From the NCBI GenBank assembly GCA_904379015.1, contig CAJFHG010000010.1, forward strand, positions 1-64,000: 64,000 nt of DNA. Direction: 5' to 3'. The notes beneath the pieces are model-generated. The model was not told the DNA's origin and made no database searches. It saw only the letters and a list, made by a program, of their open reading frames with translations. The position numbers and the translations under genes are program-made. How positions within the stretch are numbered: position 1 is the first letter of the stretch; every line of letters starts with the position of its first letter. This document shows, in pieces, positions 16,507 through 26,607 of this stretch. Origin of the DNA: Candidatus Paralachnospira caecorum (GTDB lineage: Bacteria; Bacillota; Clostridia; Lachnospirales; Lachnospiraceae).

Positions 16507-17340
16507 TCAGAAGACCGTGCCTGCTGACAAAATGCAGGACGCCAGGTCTTCTCTGTAATGTTCCGCCTTCGGATTCAGGCTGCTTATCACGACGCCGTCA
16601 TCTCCCATGCGTCCCGTAGCGTGGATATATTCCAGATGATCCAGATAAAGCGCCATATGACCGGGAAAATACAAAAGATCGCCCGGCTTCGCGCGGCAGA
16701 CCGGAATCGCTCTCACCGGATATCCTTCCTGGATTTTCGCGTCCCGGTAAATGGCAATCCCATGAAGCAGATATACCATGGAACAGAGCCCGGAACAGTC
16801 GATTCCCTGGGGAGTCTTTCCGCCCCATCTGTAAGGCGCGTGAAGATAAGAAAGAGCCGTCCGCACCAGACTCTCCCGCAGCTTCTCCTCTTCCTCTCCC
16901 GCCGGAAAAGAAATCCTGCAGAGCCGGCGCAGATGGCTCCTTCTCATATAAGCGCCCTTTCCGTCTGTCATGCGCACATGAATCCATCCGGCCTGTCCCA
17001 TATCCTCCGTTACGGCCACCAGGCTGCCCCGCGGCAGGCTCAGAAAATATGGATGCTGAAATCCCGGAATCTCAAACACATCCGCCGCGGGCGCGCTCAC
17101 CTGAAGCTTCGGGAGCTTCTGCCAGCGCCGCACGCTCCACTCGCGCATCTCCAGTCCTTCCGCCTTCACATAGCCCTGATAACCGTAAGAAGTCTCTGCC
17201 AGCACCCATCCCCTGGATGCCCGTTCTCTGATCCGTACTTCCATTCCGTAAAGGATCTCATCCGCAGTCCGGGCATCCTCCAGAGGATGTTCCTTCATCT
17301 TCAGTACCGGCACCTTCACGATTCCGCTGTTTTTCCACAT
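16507..17340 (-). CDS. NlpC/P60 (C40) cell-wall peptidase with SH3-type domains
   Basis: A 277-aa YkfC-like enzyme. The N-terminal two SH3-like repeats (residues about 1-140) are followed by an NlpC/P60 domain with catalytic Cys in GIDCSGLCSM and His in FPGHMALYLD, plus a third polar site in YIHATG. These enzymes cut between D-Glu and the diamino acid of muropeptides. No signal peptide is seen, so it probably recycles imported murein peptides in the cytosol. It lies about 105 bases after metY. Confidence 0.88.
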   Translation of the reverse strand: MWKNSGIVKVPVLKMKEHPLEDARTADEILYGMEVRIRERASRGWVLAETSYGYQGYVKAEGLEMREWSVRRWQKLPKLQVSAPAADVFEIPGFQHPYFLSLPRGSLVAVTEDMGQAGWIHVRMTDGKGAYMRRSHLRRLCRISFPAGEEEEKLRESLVRTALSYLHAPYRWGGKTPQGIDCSGLCSMVYLLHGIAIYRDAKIQEGYPVRAIPVCRAKPGDLLYFPGHMALYLDHLEYIHATGRMGDDGVVISSLNPKAEHYREDLASCILSAGTVF

Positions 17341-17444
17341 GCCGCCTTTCCTTCCCTTTCCTCTTGTCTGGCTGCGTTTTTAATCATCCTATGACCGGAG
17401 GAAAGAGAATATGCAGGCAGCGCTGCCGAAGGCCGCTTTTCCTT

Positions 17445-18731
17445 TTATTTTACTGTCTGCAGCGCCTGTTCGATATCCGCGATGATATCATCCACGTTTT
17501 CAATTCCCACAGAAAACCGGATCAGATCCGGCTTCACGCCCGCCTCAATGAGCTGCTCGTCGCTGAGCTGACGGTGGGTATGGCTGGCAGGATGGAGCAC
17601 GGAGGTCCTTGCGTCCGCCACATGCGTCACAATGCAGGCCAGCTTCAGATTGTCCATAAACCTGATGGAAATATCCCGTCCGCCTTTCAGGCCAAAGGCG
17701 ATCACGCCGCAGGTCCCGTTGGGCATATACTTCTGGGCCCGCTCATAATAGGGGCTGCTCTTCAGGCCGGGATAATTCACCCACGCCACCTGATCATTGG
17801 CCTCCAGATACTCTGCCACCTTCTGGGCGTTCTCACAGTGTCTGGGCATTCTGAGATGCAGAGTTTCCAGACCCACGTTGAGCAGGAACGCGTTCTGAGG
17901 GGACTGGATCGCGCCGAGATCTCGCATCAGCTGCGCCGTCGCCTTGGTGATATATGCTTTTTTCCCAAAAGCCTCCGCGTAAACCAGTCCGTGATAGGAC
18001 TCATCCGGAGTGGTCAGCCCCGGGAATTTATCCTTATGGGCCATCCAGTCAAAATTTCCGCTGTCCACAATGCAGCCGCCCACAGTCATGGCATGTCCGT
18101 CCATGTATTTTGTGGTGGAATGGGTCACAATATCCGCGCCGAATTCAAAGGGCCTGCAGTTGATGGGCGTAGCGAAGGTATTGTCCACGATCAGCGGAAC
18201 GCCATGATCATGGGCCGCCTTCGCGAATTTTTCAATATCCAGAACAACCAGGGAGGGGTTGGAGATGGTTTCTCCGAACACCGCCTTTGTGTTGGGACGG
18301 AATTCCTTTTCCAGATCCTCCGGGGAAATCTCCGGATCCACCAGAGTAAAGTCGATGCCCAGCTTCCTGAGGGTTACGGTAAACAGGTTGGAAGTACCGC
18401 CGTAGATCGTAGCTGAGCTGATCACATGATCGCCCGCGGAAGCGATGTTGAACACGGAATAAAAATTCGCAGCCTGGCCGGAAGAGGTCAGCATGGCCGC
18501 CGCTCCTCCTTCCAGTTCGCAGATCTTCTGCGCCACCGCGTCATTGGTCGGATTCTGAAGTCTTGTATAGAAATATCCCTCGTCCTCCAGATCGAACAGT
18601 CTTGCCATCTGTTCGCTGGTATCATATTTAAAAGTAGTGCTCTGATAGATGGGCAGCACTCTGGGTTCTCCCTTCTGCGGCTTCCATCCGCTCTGAATAC
18701 AGATCGTTTCCGGTTTATACTGATGTTCCAT
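17445..18731 (-). CDS. metY: O-acetylhomoserine sulfhydrylase (PLP)
   Basis: A 428-aa Cys/Met-metabolism PLP enzyme that makes homocysteine from O-acetylhomoserine and sulfide. The PLP lysine is in [13 protein letters not shown]; the cofactor-binding Tyr/Arg segment is [24 protein letters not shown] is the phosphate-binding turn. Length and the long insertion after GGCIVDSG fit MetY rather than the shorter MetB/MetC. No SAM riboswitch fits in the 72 bases upstream. Confidence 0.95.
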   Translation of the reverse strand: MEHQYKPETICIQSGWKPQKGEPRVLPIYQSTTFKYDTSEQMARLFDLEDEGYFYTRLQNPTNDAVAQKICELEGGAAAMLTSSGQAANFYSVFNIASAGDHVISSATIYGGTSNLFTVTLRKLGIDFTLVDPEISPEDLEKEFRPNTKAVFGETISNPSLVVLDIEKFAKAAHDHGVPLIVDNTFATPINCRPFEFGADIVTHSTTKYMDGHAMTVGGCIVDSGNFDWMAHKDKFPGLTTPDESYHGLVYAEAFGKKAYITKATAQLMRDLGAIQSPQNAFLLNVGLETLHLRMPRHCENAQKVAEYLEANDQVAWVNYPGLKSSPYYERAQKYMPNGTCGVIAFGLKGGRDISIRFMDNLKLACIVTHVADARTSVLHPASHTHRQLSDEQLIEAGVKPDLIRFSVGIENVDDIIADIEQALQTVK

Positions 18732-18803
18732 GATCGTTCTCTCCTTTTTATCATTTTCCAGGACTTCGGTCCGACGCCGCGGCCCGGTTCCGGATATTCT
18801 CTT

Positions 18804-19973
18804 TTACAGACAGGCCCGGTAAATATTGACCACGTCCTCTTCGTTTAACGGCACGTATGCCTCCGTATCAAGATTCGCGTAAGGAACCGCCGCCTTCGCC
18901 ATTTCCTCAAAATGGGCGTCGTCGATCCCCAGCTCCGACAGGGTAGCCGGAAGGCCGCAGTCCGCGAAAAACTGGGCAGTCGCGTCGATTCCCATATTGG
19001 CCAGGGCAAACTGGTCTTCTTCTCTCGGGAATCCCCATACATTGATGGCATAATCCACAAATTTTCCCACTGTCTTTTCCGAAAGGATATAGCGCATCCA
19101 GACGGGCGTGATGATGGCCAGTCCCACGCCGTGGGTGATATCGTAATAAGCGCCCAGCTGATGCTGGATCGCGTGGCAGGACCATTTGCCTTCTTTTCCG
19201 CATCCGCACAGGCCGTTGAGCGCCATGCTGGCCGCCCACATGATGTTGGCCCGCGCCGAGTAATTCTCCGGTTCCGTAAGCGCCACCGGCCCCCATTTGA
19301 TACAGGTTTTCAGCACGCCCTCAGAGAACTTGTCCTGCACATAGGCATCCTCTGTTTTTTTAAAATATCCCTCAAATACATGAGACATAATATCTGCCAC
19401 TCCCGCCGCCGTCTGGACAGCCGGCAGACTGTACAGATACCCGGGATCCAGCACGGATGCCTTCGGAAACAGACAGTCACTGTGCGCGCCCTTTTTGATA
19501 TGGGCTTTCATATCGCTGATCACAGCGGTCGGATTCATCTCAGATCCGGTGGCCGACATGGTCACGATGGTAAAGACCGGCAGCGCCTTTTGGATCAAAG
19601 ACGCGTTCATGACAAGATCCCATGCGTCTCCCTCATAAAAATATCCGGCCGCCACCATTTTCGCGCAGTCCATGACACTGCCGCCGCCCACGGCAAGCAC
19701 CATATCCACTCTGTTTTCTCTCGCCAGCCGCACTCCCTCTCTGACAGATTCAATCTTGGGATTCGGCGTGACACCTGAAAGCTCAAAGAACGTAAATCCG
19801 TGATCCCTCAGAATCCCGCACACGGCTTCATAAATCCCGTTTTTCCGGATACTCCCGCCGCCGTAAACCAGAAGCACCCGGCTTCCGAAGGGATTCATCT
19901 CTCCGGGAAGATCCGCGGCCTTCCCTCTGCCGAACATCATCTTGGTCGGCGCGTAAAAATTAAAATTTTCCAT
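18804..19973 (-). CDS. iron-containing alcohol dehydrogenase (butanol dehydrogenase type), copy 1
   Basis: A 389-aa group III NAD(P)-dependent alcohol dehydrogenase. The nucleotide-binding GGGSVMDCAKMVA and GVTPNPKIESV are present. Metal-site His residues are in CHAIQHQLGAYYDITHGVGLAI. The sequence resembles the YqhD/BDH branch that reduces aldehydes. It has AAAGGAG before the ATG. It shares closely similar motifs with the gene at 21035-22207 but is clearly a diverged paralogue. Confidence 0.93.
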   Translation of the reverse strand: MENFNFYAPTKMMFGRGKAADLPGEMNPFGSRVLLVYGGGSIRKNGIYEAVCGILRDHGFTFFELSGVTPNPKIESVREGVRLARENRVDMVLAVGGGSVMDCAKMVAAGYFYEGDAWDLVMNASLIQKALPVFTIVTMSATGSEMNPTAVISDMKAHIKKGAHSDCLFPKASVLDPGYLYSLPAVQTAAGVADIMSHVFEGYFKKTEDAYVQDKFSEGVLKTCIKWGPVALTEPENYSARANIMWAASMALNGLCGCGKEGKWSCHAIQHQLGAYYDITHGVGLAIITPVWMRYILSEKTVGKFVDYAINVWGFPREEDQFALANMGIDATAQFFADCGLPATLSELGIDDAHFEEMAKAAVPYANLDTEAYVPLNEEDVVNIYRACL

Positions 19974-20022
19974 GTCCTGCTCCTTTTCCCCATTCTCCGC
20001 CGCTTCCCGTCAGGCGTCCGCC

Positions 20023-21003
20023 TTACTGATATTTATCGAATTCCGGCAGACATCCAAGAGAAGCGTAGCACCCTGTATCATCCAGGGAAATATACAGATC
20101 ACTGCTCCTCCAGTTGATAAATACATAGTCTCCCTTCACTTCAGAAAAGCAGGATTGAATCTCTTCCCAGAGCACGTTTCTGTCTTCTTCCGGCTCAAAG
20201 GCGCAGCCCGCCAGGAGCAGCAGCTGCATGGTGGTTTCGGTATTTTCGGAAGACATGCTGACCTCCATCACCTCGCCTGTCACGGAATCCGACAGAACAC
20301 CGATATAAGTTCCATTCTCGCCGATGTCTATGTATACTCTGGATTCATAATAAGTATAATCCCCGCTTTTCCAGTTGTAAACACTGGGATCCGATATGGT
20401 GATCGTTTCGCCTCCGAATACTTCTCCGCAATAGTCCAGAATCCGGTCCGTATACTCCTGACCGTCCATATCGTAATGATAATAGCCGCTGCAGGGTTCG
20501 CCGGCCGCCATGATGGCAGCCTCATCTACTTCATCGTCTTCCTCTTCCATGGCATACTCGCTGTAATTGTCTCCGTCCTCTGAAGAGTCTGCCAGCCCGC
20601 CGACCAGATGGATGAGAGGCTCCGCAAATGCGATCAGGATCCCGATTATCACGAAAATGATCACAAGTATCCGGCCCCTTCTCGCTGCCTGCTGCTTCTT
20701 TTTCCGGCCTGCCGTGTGAGGATCTACATTGGGGATCCCGTAAACATGCTCTTTGGTTCCGCAGTTGTCGGGAAACCTGGTGTTTGTATCCACATCGGAA
20801 CGGTGCTTCGGCGCCTTCGTTCCTGAAGATCCTGAAGCAGGAGCTGAGTAGACGGATATCTGCCTCCCATATTCTTTATATTCGTTGGGCAGAGCGCCTC
20901 CTTTGTAGACCAGCGGTTCTCTGACAAAACGGCGGCACTCCGGACAATAGCGTTTTCCTCTCAGCTCATGCTCGCATACAGGACACAAATAACGTTCTTC
21001 CAT
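20023..21003 (-). CDS. zinc-ribbon membrane protein of unknown function
   Basis: A 326-aa protein: N-terminal zinc ribbon (YLCPVCEHEL...YCPECRRF, residues about 5-30), a polar linker, one membrane segment at about residues 132-152 (ILVIIFVIIGILIAFAEPLI), then an acidic extracytoplasmic region (SSEDGDNYSEYAMEEEDDEVDEA) and a compact C-terminal domain with no family I recognise. ATG at 21003 is chosen for GGGAGGAAAG. It resembles in plan the three zinc-ribbon membrane proteins at 50.4-57.0 kb. It is wedged between two alcohol dehydrogenases. Confidence 0.75.
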   Translation of the reverse strand: MEERYLCPVCEHELRGKRYCPECRRFVREPLVYKGGALPNEYKEYGRQISVYSAPASGSSGTKAPKHRSDVDTNTRFPDNCGTKEHVYGIPNVDPHTAGRKKKQQAARRGRILVIIFVIIGILIAFAEPLIHLVGGLADSSEDGDNYSEYAMEEEDDEVDEAAIMAAGEPCSGYYHYDMDGQEYTDRILDYCGEVFGGETITISDPSVYNWKSGDYTYYESRVYIDIGENGTYIGVLSDSVTGEVMEVSMSSENTETTMQLLLLAGCAFEPEEDRNVLWEEIQSCFSEVKGDYVFINWRSSDLYISLDDTGCYASLGCLPEFDKYQ

Positions 21004-21034
21004 CTCTTTCCTCCCCCTGTCTGTCCCGGCAGGA

Positions 21035-22207
21035 TCATCTGCATGCCAGGCGGTAAACTTCTTCACATTCCTTCCGTCCCAGTTTCACAAAAAATCCCTC
21101 TGTACGTCCGTCGATCTGAAGCGTTTCCAGAAGTTTCGGAATATCCTCCTCCTTCGCCCCCAGCTCCTGGAAAGAGGTGGGCATGCCGACAGAATGGAAA
21201 AATGCTTTGGTCCGGGCAATTCCTTCCTTCGCGGTCTCCTCCGGATTTTCAAAATTCATCTCGCATCCCCAGACTCTCACGGCAAACTGAGCGAACCGAT
21301 TTACGTCATGATGCATAACATAAGTCATCCAGGCAGGAAACATCACCGCAAGGCCGGCCCCGTGGGCGCAGTCATAAAGAGCCGACAGCTCATGCTCCAG
21401 ATTATGGCTTGCCCAGTCCTGCTCTCTTCCCACACCGCAGACATCATTGTGAGCCAGAGTCCCCGCCCACATGATATTGGCCCGCGCCTCATAATCATTG
21501 GGATTTTCCAGAACCTTCGGGAGCTCTTTTATGATCGTTTTCAGGATTCCCTCACAGAGCCTGTCTGTGATCTCCACATTTTTCGTGTTGGTAAAATAGC
21601 GCTCAAACACATGCGCCATGATATCCGTACAGCCGCTGGCTGTCTGGTAGGGAGGCAGCGACATGGTAAGCTCCGGATTCATGACCGCGAACGCCGGACG
21701 CAGCAGTTCTGTACTGTAAGCCCTCTTGAACATGCCGTCCTCATGGGTGATCACGGAACCATTGCTTCCCTCGCTGCCGGCTGCGGCGATCGTCAGGACC
21801 GAGGCCACCGGAAGCGCTTTTTCCGCCTCAGCCTTTCCTGTATAGAAATCCCAGAAATCTCCGTCATACACCGTTCCCAGCGCGATGGCCTTGGATGAAT
21901 CGATGGTGCTTCCTCCGCCCACCGCCAGGACAAAATCCACATGTTCCTGTCTGCAGAGCTCTATACCCTGATACACAAGTCCGCTCCTGGGATTCGGCTG
22001 CACGCCTCCCAGCTCCACATAGGACAGTCCCTCTTTTTCAAGAGACGCCTTTACCCGGCCGATCAGTCCGGAACGCACCGCGCTCCCGCCGCCATAATGG
22101 ATCAGCACTCTGCTTCCCCCAAACCGTTTTACATAATGGCCGGTTTCATTTTCTGTTCCCTTTCCGAATACAAAATAAGTCGGGCTGTAAAATGTAAAAT
22201 TATCCAT
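21035..22207 (-). CDS. iron-containing alcohol dehydrogenase, copy 2
   Basis: A 390-aa group III alcohol dehydrogenase. Motifs: GGVQPNPRSGL, VGGGSTIDSSKAIALG, and metal site SHNLEHELSALYDCAHGAGLAVMFPAW. Start ATG at 22207 follows GAGGAG; the frame upstream to 22264 lies over the promoter. Fermentative aldehyde reduction with NAD(P)H is the likely role. It is the first gene of the unit that continues through the zinc-ribbon gene, copy 1 and metY. Confidence 0.93.
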   Translation of the reverse strand: MDNFTFYSPTYFVFGKGTENETGHYVKRFGGSRVLIHYGGGSAVRSGLIGRVKASLEKEGLSYVELGGVQPNPRSGLVYQGIELCRQEHVDFVLAVGGGSTIDSSKAIALGTVYDGDFWDFYTGKAEAEKALPVASVLTIAAAGSEGSNGSVITHEDGMFKRAYSTELLRPAFAVMNPELTMSLPPYQTASGCTDIMAHVFERYFTNTKNVEITDRLCEGILKTIIKELPKVLENPNDYEARANIMWAGTLAHNDVCGVGREQDWASHNLEHELSALYDCAHGAGLAVMFPAWMTYVMHHDVNRFAQFAVRVWGCEMNFENPEETAKEGIARTKAFFHSVGMPTSFQELGAKEEDIPKLLETLQIDGRTEGFFVKLGRKECEEVYRLACR

Positions 22208-22246
22208 CTCTCTTCTCCTCTTCCGCTTTCTTTCTGTTCCCAGAAC

Positions 22247-22275
22247 ATTGTAAAAGATAATCAAGGTTTTGTAAA
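22247..22275 (-). promoter_or_regulatory. promoter of the alcohol dehydrogenase unit
   Basis: -35 TTTACA (22270-22275), 17-bp spacer, -10 TACAAT (22247-22252) on the minus strand, about 40 bases before the ATG at 22207. Confidence 0.75.
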
Positions 22276-22281
22276 GCTTTT

Positions 22282-23337
22282 TCAGTTTTCACGATCCGGC
22301 TGCGGAATACTGTCGCATTTTTCTGCCTTTTCTTCCGGCCGGTCCAGAACGTCCCGGATGACCCGCTCCGCGTTGCCCCGCATCACAAGCTCCAGCTGCC
22401 GCTCCGTGAATCCCGCCTGCTTCAGCGCCTCCCATAGGCGCTCCATTTTTTCAGGCGAATCGATCTCCAGATTTCCGGCGATACCGTCCAGATCCGAGCC
22501 GAGAGCCAGCACCGCCTCGCCTCCCACATCCAGAATATGCCTGGCATGGGACGCCATATCGCAGACACGGCTGTCCCTGCAGCTGAAATCCCGGCTGAGA
22601 AATCCCGGCGCGAAATTCAGGCCGGCAGCGCCTCCCCGCTCAGCCAGGATCCTGATCATCTCATCGCTCAGATTCCTGGAGCAGGGCGCCAGAGCCCTGG
22701 CATTAGAGTGAGACGCGATAAACGGCTTCCTGGCAACGGCCGCCACATCATAAAAGCCTTCATCCGACAGATGGGAGACATCCACCAGCATTCCCAGCTC
22801 GTTCATACGGACCACCGCTTCTTTTCCAAAATCAGACAGTCCGCTTCCTCTGGATCCGAACACGCCGTCCCGGTAATTGGCCCGGCCGAAACAGTTGTCG
22901 TGATTCCAGGTCAGGGTGATCAGACGGATCCCTTCTCTGTAAAATGTTTCCAGGCGTTCCAGACTTCCCCGGACCGCCCTTCCGTCCTCCAGCGTCAGGA
23001 AGGCGGACATTCTGCCTTCTGCCCTGTTCTTCTCCAGATCGGCCCAGGAGCCGGCCAGAGCGATCTCGTCTCCGTACCGTTCTGTTTCTCTCCTGATCCC
23101 GGAAAGAAGACGCGCGATATAGCCGTCGTCCCATTCCTCCAGAAGCTCATCCTCCACCTCCGCCCCGAGCTGCGCCCTGGCAGACCGGTCCGGCATCCAG
23201 ACCGCAAAAAACTGGGCCAGGCATCCGCCCTTCTTCAGCCTTCTGATATCAATGCTCATCTGGTTTTCGTAGAGGCTCCCCTCCGCCCCCGCGAACACCA
23301 TCAGCGTATCACAGTGCAGATCGATATAATCAAACAT
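22282..23337 (-). CDS. membrane dipeptidase family (M19) enzyme
   Basis: A 351-aa zinc dipeptidase of the renal-dipeptidase family. The binuclear metal-site pattern is visible: IDLHCDT at the N-terminus, LEDGRAVRGS, LVDVSHLSDEGFYD, and IASHSNARAL. It likely hydrolyses dipeptides with a D- or L-residue at the C-terminus; no signal peptide is seen. The ATG overlaps the SNF2 gene stop by 8 bases, so the two are co-translated. Confidence 0.93.
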   Translation of the reverse strand: MFDYIDLHCDTLMVFAGAEGSLYENQMSIDIRRLKKGGCLAQFFAVWMPDRSARAQLGAEVEDELLEEWDDGYIARLLSGIRRETERYGDEIALAGSWADLEKNRAEGRMSAFLTLEDGRAVRGSLERLETFYREGIRLITLTWNHDNCFGRANYRDGVFGSRGSGLSDFGKEAVVRMNELGMLVDVSHLSDEGFYDVAAVARKPFIASHSNARALAPCSRNLSDEMIRILAERGGAAGLNFAPGFLSRDFSCRDSRVCDMASHARHILDVGGEAVLALGSDLDGIAGNLEIDSPEKMERLWEALKQAGFTERQLELVMRGNAERVIRDVLDRPEEKAEKCDSIPQPDREN

Positions 23338-26300
23338 TCGTCTCCTCCAAAAGCCGGATCAGCGTCTCTCTGTCAAGGTGTCCGAAGGAGGACGCCTCCT
23401 GCTCGATCACCTGATCCGTCAGTTCCCGCTTCATCTCCTGAAGCTTTAAGATCCCTTCCTCAATGGTATCTCTGGCGATGAGCCGGAATACCGAAACCAC
23501 CTTTTTCTGCCCGATCCGGTGCGCGCGGTCCGTGGCCTGATTCTGGGCCGCCAGATTCCACCAGGGATCAAAATGGATCACCACATCCGCCGCGGTCAGG
23601 TTCAGTCCCGTGCCGCCTGCCTTCAGGGAAATCAGGAACACCGGCACCTGATCCTCGTTGAAGGCCCGCACCAGCCTGGCCCGCTCTTCCTTCCCGGTCT
23701 GTCCTGTCAGCTTATAGCAGGCGGTGCCCTCCGACACCAGCCGTTCCTCCAGAATATCCAGCATAGACGTAAACTGGGAAAACAGAAGGATCTTATGGCC
23801 CGATTCCACCGCGCCGGAGACCAGCTCCATACACGTCTCCAGCTTTGCCGATCCCCCCGTATAATTTTCGTAGCAGAGTCCCGGATCGCAGCAGAGCTGC
23901 CGGAGTCTGGTCAGCTGAGCCAGAACCGCGATCCTGTTTTTCGCGTACTGCTCATCCCCCGCCGCTTCCAGCTCCTGCTTCAGCTTCAGCGCATTGGCCG
24001 CGTAAAGATTTTTCTGGGGCTTCTCCATTTTGGAGAACACCACACTTTCCAGCTTGTCAGGCAGATCACTGAGCACATCCTTTTTATAGCGTCTGAGAAG
24101 GAAGGGACCGATCATTTTGTGAAGACGTTCCAGAACCTGCCCGTCGTTCTCCTTCATGATCGGAATCTCAAATTCTTTTTTGAATTTCTGATAACTGAAC
24201 AGAAACCCCGGCATCAGATAATCAAAAATACTCCACAGATCTCCCAGTCTGTTCTCAATGGGCGTTCCTGTCAGAGCGAATTTGCCCTCTGCCCGGATCC
24301 GTTTTACGGCTCTGGCATTCTGGGTCGTATGATTTTTGATATACTGGGCCTCATCAAGGATCTGGAACCGGAATTTCAGCTCCTGATAAACCGGAAGGTC
24401 CCGTCTCAGAAGATCATAAGAGGTAATATAAACCTGAACCCGGCCCGGTTCTCCGGCAAGGATCTTCCGCCTTTCCGCCGCCGTGCCCGTGACCGGCTGT
24501 ACCTTCAGCCCGCGTCCGAAACGCAGAATCTCACTTTCCCAATTGTAGATCAGCGAAGCGGGACATACGATCAGCGCTTTCATATCCGGATTTTTTTCCG
24601 CTTCATCCAGAAGAAGTGAAATCACCTGTATGGTCTTTCCAAGCCCCATATCGTCTGCCAGGATCCCGCCGAATCCATAATGATCCAGCGTCCTGAACCA
24701 CATGAATCCCTGTTTTTGATATTCTCTGAGTACATTTTTCAAAGCCTCCGGCACCTCAAACGTTCCCTCCGGCGCCGCGCTGACGTGCTCCACCAGCGCC
24801 GCGAAGTCACTGCCGCGGCTGACCTCCACATGCCGCGCATCCTTCAGGATCCTGTCCAGATACAGGCATCTGTACCGGGGAAGCGGCACTTCTCCCTTCA
24901 GCAGAGACCGTTCCTCCAGCCCCAGACCCCGGCACATCTCATCCAGCATTCCGAATCCGGAACCGGAAAGCTTTATAAAATTCCCGGAGCGGAGCCGGCA
25001 GTATTTCTGCCTGTTCCGGTATGCCGCCAGGATTCCGGCAATCTCCGCCGCGGACATCTCTTCCGCGTCCACCTTCAGATTCATCCATTCTCCCTGAAGC
25101 CCCACAGAAACCGACAGCGGTCCCGGAGAAAGGATCTTTTTTTTCTTCATGGAAAAGCTCAGATATACCTGTCCCATTTTCCGGAATTCATCCAGTCCGC
25201 TGTCCAGAAGCCGGAACATGGCTTCCTCATCCTCTTTGATGGAAAAATATCCTTCCCTCGCATACCTGGAAGTAAAATATTTCCGGATGAGCACCCCCGC
25301 GGCATATTCTCCTGTCTGGTCCCGGAACAGGGCAGCCGGCCGGTTCCGGTCAAGAGGCGTAAAGCATTCGTCTCCATACCAGAATTCTGTCCTCAGAAGG
25401 ATCTCATCATCAGAGGGGCTGTCAAAATAGAACCGGATCCTGAGCGGCTCCGGCTGATACCGCGCCGGATCGATGCCTTCAAAGTGAACCGACATATAAG
25501 GCCGGATCTGAGGCAGCACATGGATCAGAAAGGCCGGAAACTCCTGCATTCCCATTTCCACGAATCCGTCCCGGTCTCTGTCCTGCCTGTCAAAAACACC
25601 GAACAGGTCTCTCAGTGTCTCTGAACATTCCCGGCTCAGCCGGTAAAGAATCTCCCCCTGAATCAGATAGAGCCGTTCTTTTCCGGTCAGCCAGCGCAGC
25701 TTTTCCGTCAGGCTCAGTCTGACGCCGTCTCTGCCCCTCCGGCAGACCGTACAGGAAAGCGGCGGATCTGTTTCCATGATCCGCACCGTCCTTTCCGGAG
25801 CGTCCTGCAGCTCCAGCGAAACAGACTGTCCCGCGAGCAGCTCTGTCACACGGTCCAGGTCTCCGGGAGAAAGCTCGATCTCCTTCAGCGTCCGGACGCC
25901 TATGGCTCTGTAGGGATTGGTCCGCCCGTACAGGAACAGATATTCGTCCACGAGCCTGCTGACCTCCCTGGCCAGCCGCTCTGATTCCGGATCAAAGGCA
26001 TCCATGCTGTGATAAAAGCCCAGCTGCTTCCCATACTCCACATAGGCGTCATCCTTCAGAGCATGCACAAAGGAAACGAGATCCCTGATCACATAAAACC
26101 GGTTCAGTCCCACCTTCAGATAGAGAAAAACGCTTCCGCCATTCTCCCGCAGCACAGGCCTCAGAGAGATCTTCTCCCGCAGTCCGGAGGCCACCGCCTT
26201 TGTCATGCTCCGTCCCGCGTAAAGCTGCAGCATTCTTTTCACCTCAGGAGACGTGGAAACATGGCCGCGGCCCTCCTGCCCCCTTTTCTGAGCTGCACAA

Positions 26301-26575
26301 AAGGCTGCTGCCGCCTCGTGGCGGCACAGCCCTTTCTCTTTTTTATGCACGGCACACTGACAGGATGCCTGCGCGATACTGTCCCCTCTGACCAGCAGAG
26401 ACACGTCATAGGTCCTGCCGCCGTCTTTCACAGACATCTTCAGTTTTTCCTCTCCCTTCCAGAAGCTCTCGCTGGAGCGATACTGAACACTTCCGGACAG
26501 GAACAGATTCTTTCCTTTCTCAAATTCTTCCTGGCTGTTCGATTTTCTGCGAATGCTGTCGCCGGACAATGCCAT
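23330..26575 (-). CDS. SNF2-family helicase/ATPase with SWIM zinc finger
   Basis: A 1081-aa double-stranded-DNA translocase. Order: N-terminal SWIM-type zinc finger (CQCAVHKKEKGLCRH, about residues 73-87), a bacterial SNF2-associated domain, then the Swi2/Snf2 motor with motif I DDMGLGKTIQ, motif II DEAQ, motif III ALTGTPIENR, and C-terminal motor with HFDPWWNLAAQNQATDRAHRIGQ. Bacterial members are thought to remodel stalled transcription or repair complexes. It is 21 bases upstream-linked to argS and overlaps the dipeptidase. Confidence 0.95.
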   Translation of the reverse strand: MALSGDSIRRKSNSQEEFEKGKNLFLSGSVQYRSSESFWKGEEKLKMSVKDGGRTYDVSLLVRGDSIAQASCQCAVHKKEKGLCRHEAAAAFCAAQKRGQEGRGHVSTSPEVKRMLQLYAGRSMTKAVASGLREKISLRPVLRENGGSVFLYLKVGLNRFYVIRDLVSFVHALKDDAYVEYGKQLGFYHSMDAFDPESERLAREVSRLVDEYLFLYGRTNPYRAIGVRTLKEIELSPGDLDRVTELLAGQSVSLELQDAPERTVRIMETDPPLSCTVCRRGRDGVRLSLTEKLRWLTGKERLYLIQGEILYRLSRECSETLRDLFGVFDRQDRDRDGFVEMGMQEFPAFLIHVLPQIRPYMSVHFEGIDPARYQPEPLRIRFYFDSPSDDEILLRTEFWYGDECFTPLDRNRPAALFRDQTGEYAAGVLIRKYFTSRYAREGYFSIKEDEEAMFRLLDSGLDEFRKMGQVYLSFSMKKKKILSPGPLSVSVGLQGEWMNLKVDAEEMSAAEIAGILAAYRNRQKYCRLRSGNFIKLSGSGFGMLDEMCRGLGLEERSLLKGEVPLPRYRCLYLDRILKDARHVEVSRGSDFAALVEHVSAAPEGTFEVPEALKNVLREYQKQGFMWFRTLDHYGFGGILADDMGLGKTIQVISLLLDEAEKNPDMKALIVCPASLIYNWESEILRFGRGLKVQPVTGTAAERRKILAGEPGRVQVYITSYDLLRRDLPVYQELKFRFQILDEAQYIKNHTTQNARAVKRIRAEGKFALTGTPIENRLGDLWSIFDYLMPGFLFSYQKFKKEFEIPIMKENDGQVLERLHKMIGPFLLRRYKKDVLSDLPDKLESVVFSKMEKPQKNLYAANALKLKQELEAAGDEQYAKNRIAVLAQLTRLRQLCCDPGLCYENYTGGSAKLETCMELVSGAVESGHKILLFSQFTSMLDILEERLVSEGTACYKLTGQTGKEERARLVRAFNEDQVPVFLISLKAGGTGLNLTAADVVIHFDPWWNLAAQNQATDRAHRIGQKKVVSVFRLIARDTIEEGILKLQEMKRELTDQVIEQEASSFGHLDRETLIRLLEETNV

Positions 26576-26607
26576 GCCTTTCTCACCACCTACACTCTGC
26601 CGACCGC

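Noticed and set aside
18732-18803. SAM riboswitch or T-box upstream of metY
   Set aside because: Only 72 bases separate metY from the preceding gene and no such fold or T-box motif is visible. Likewise none was seen before argS, gltX or aroF.
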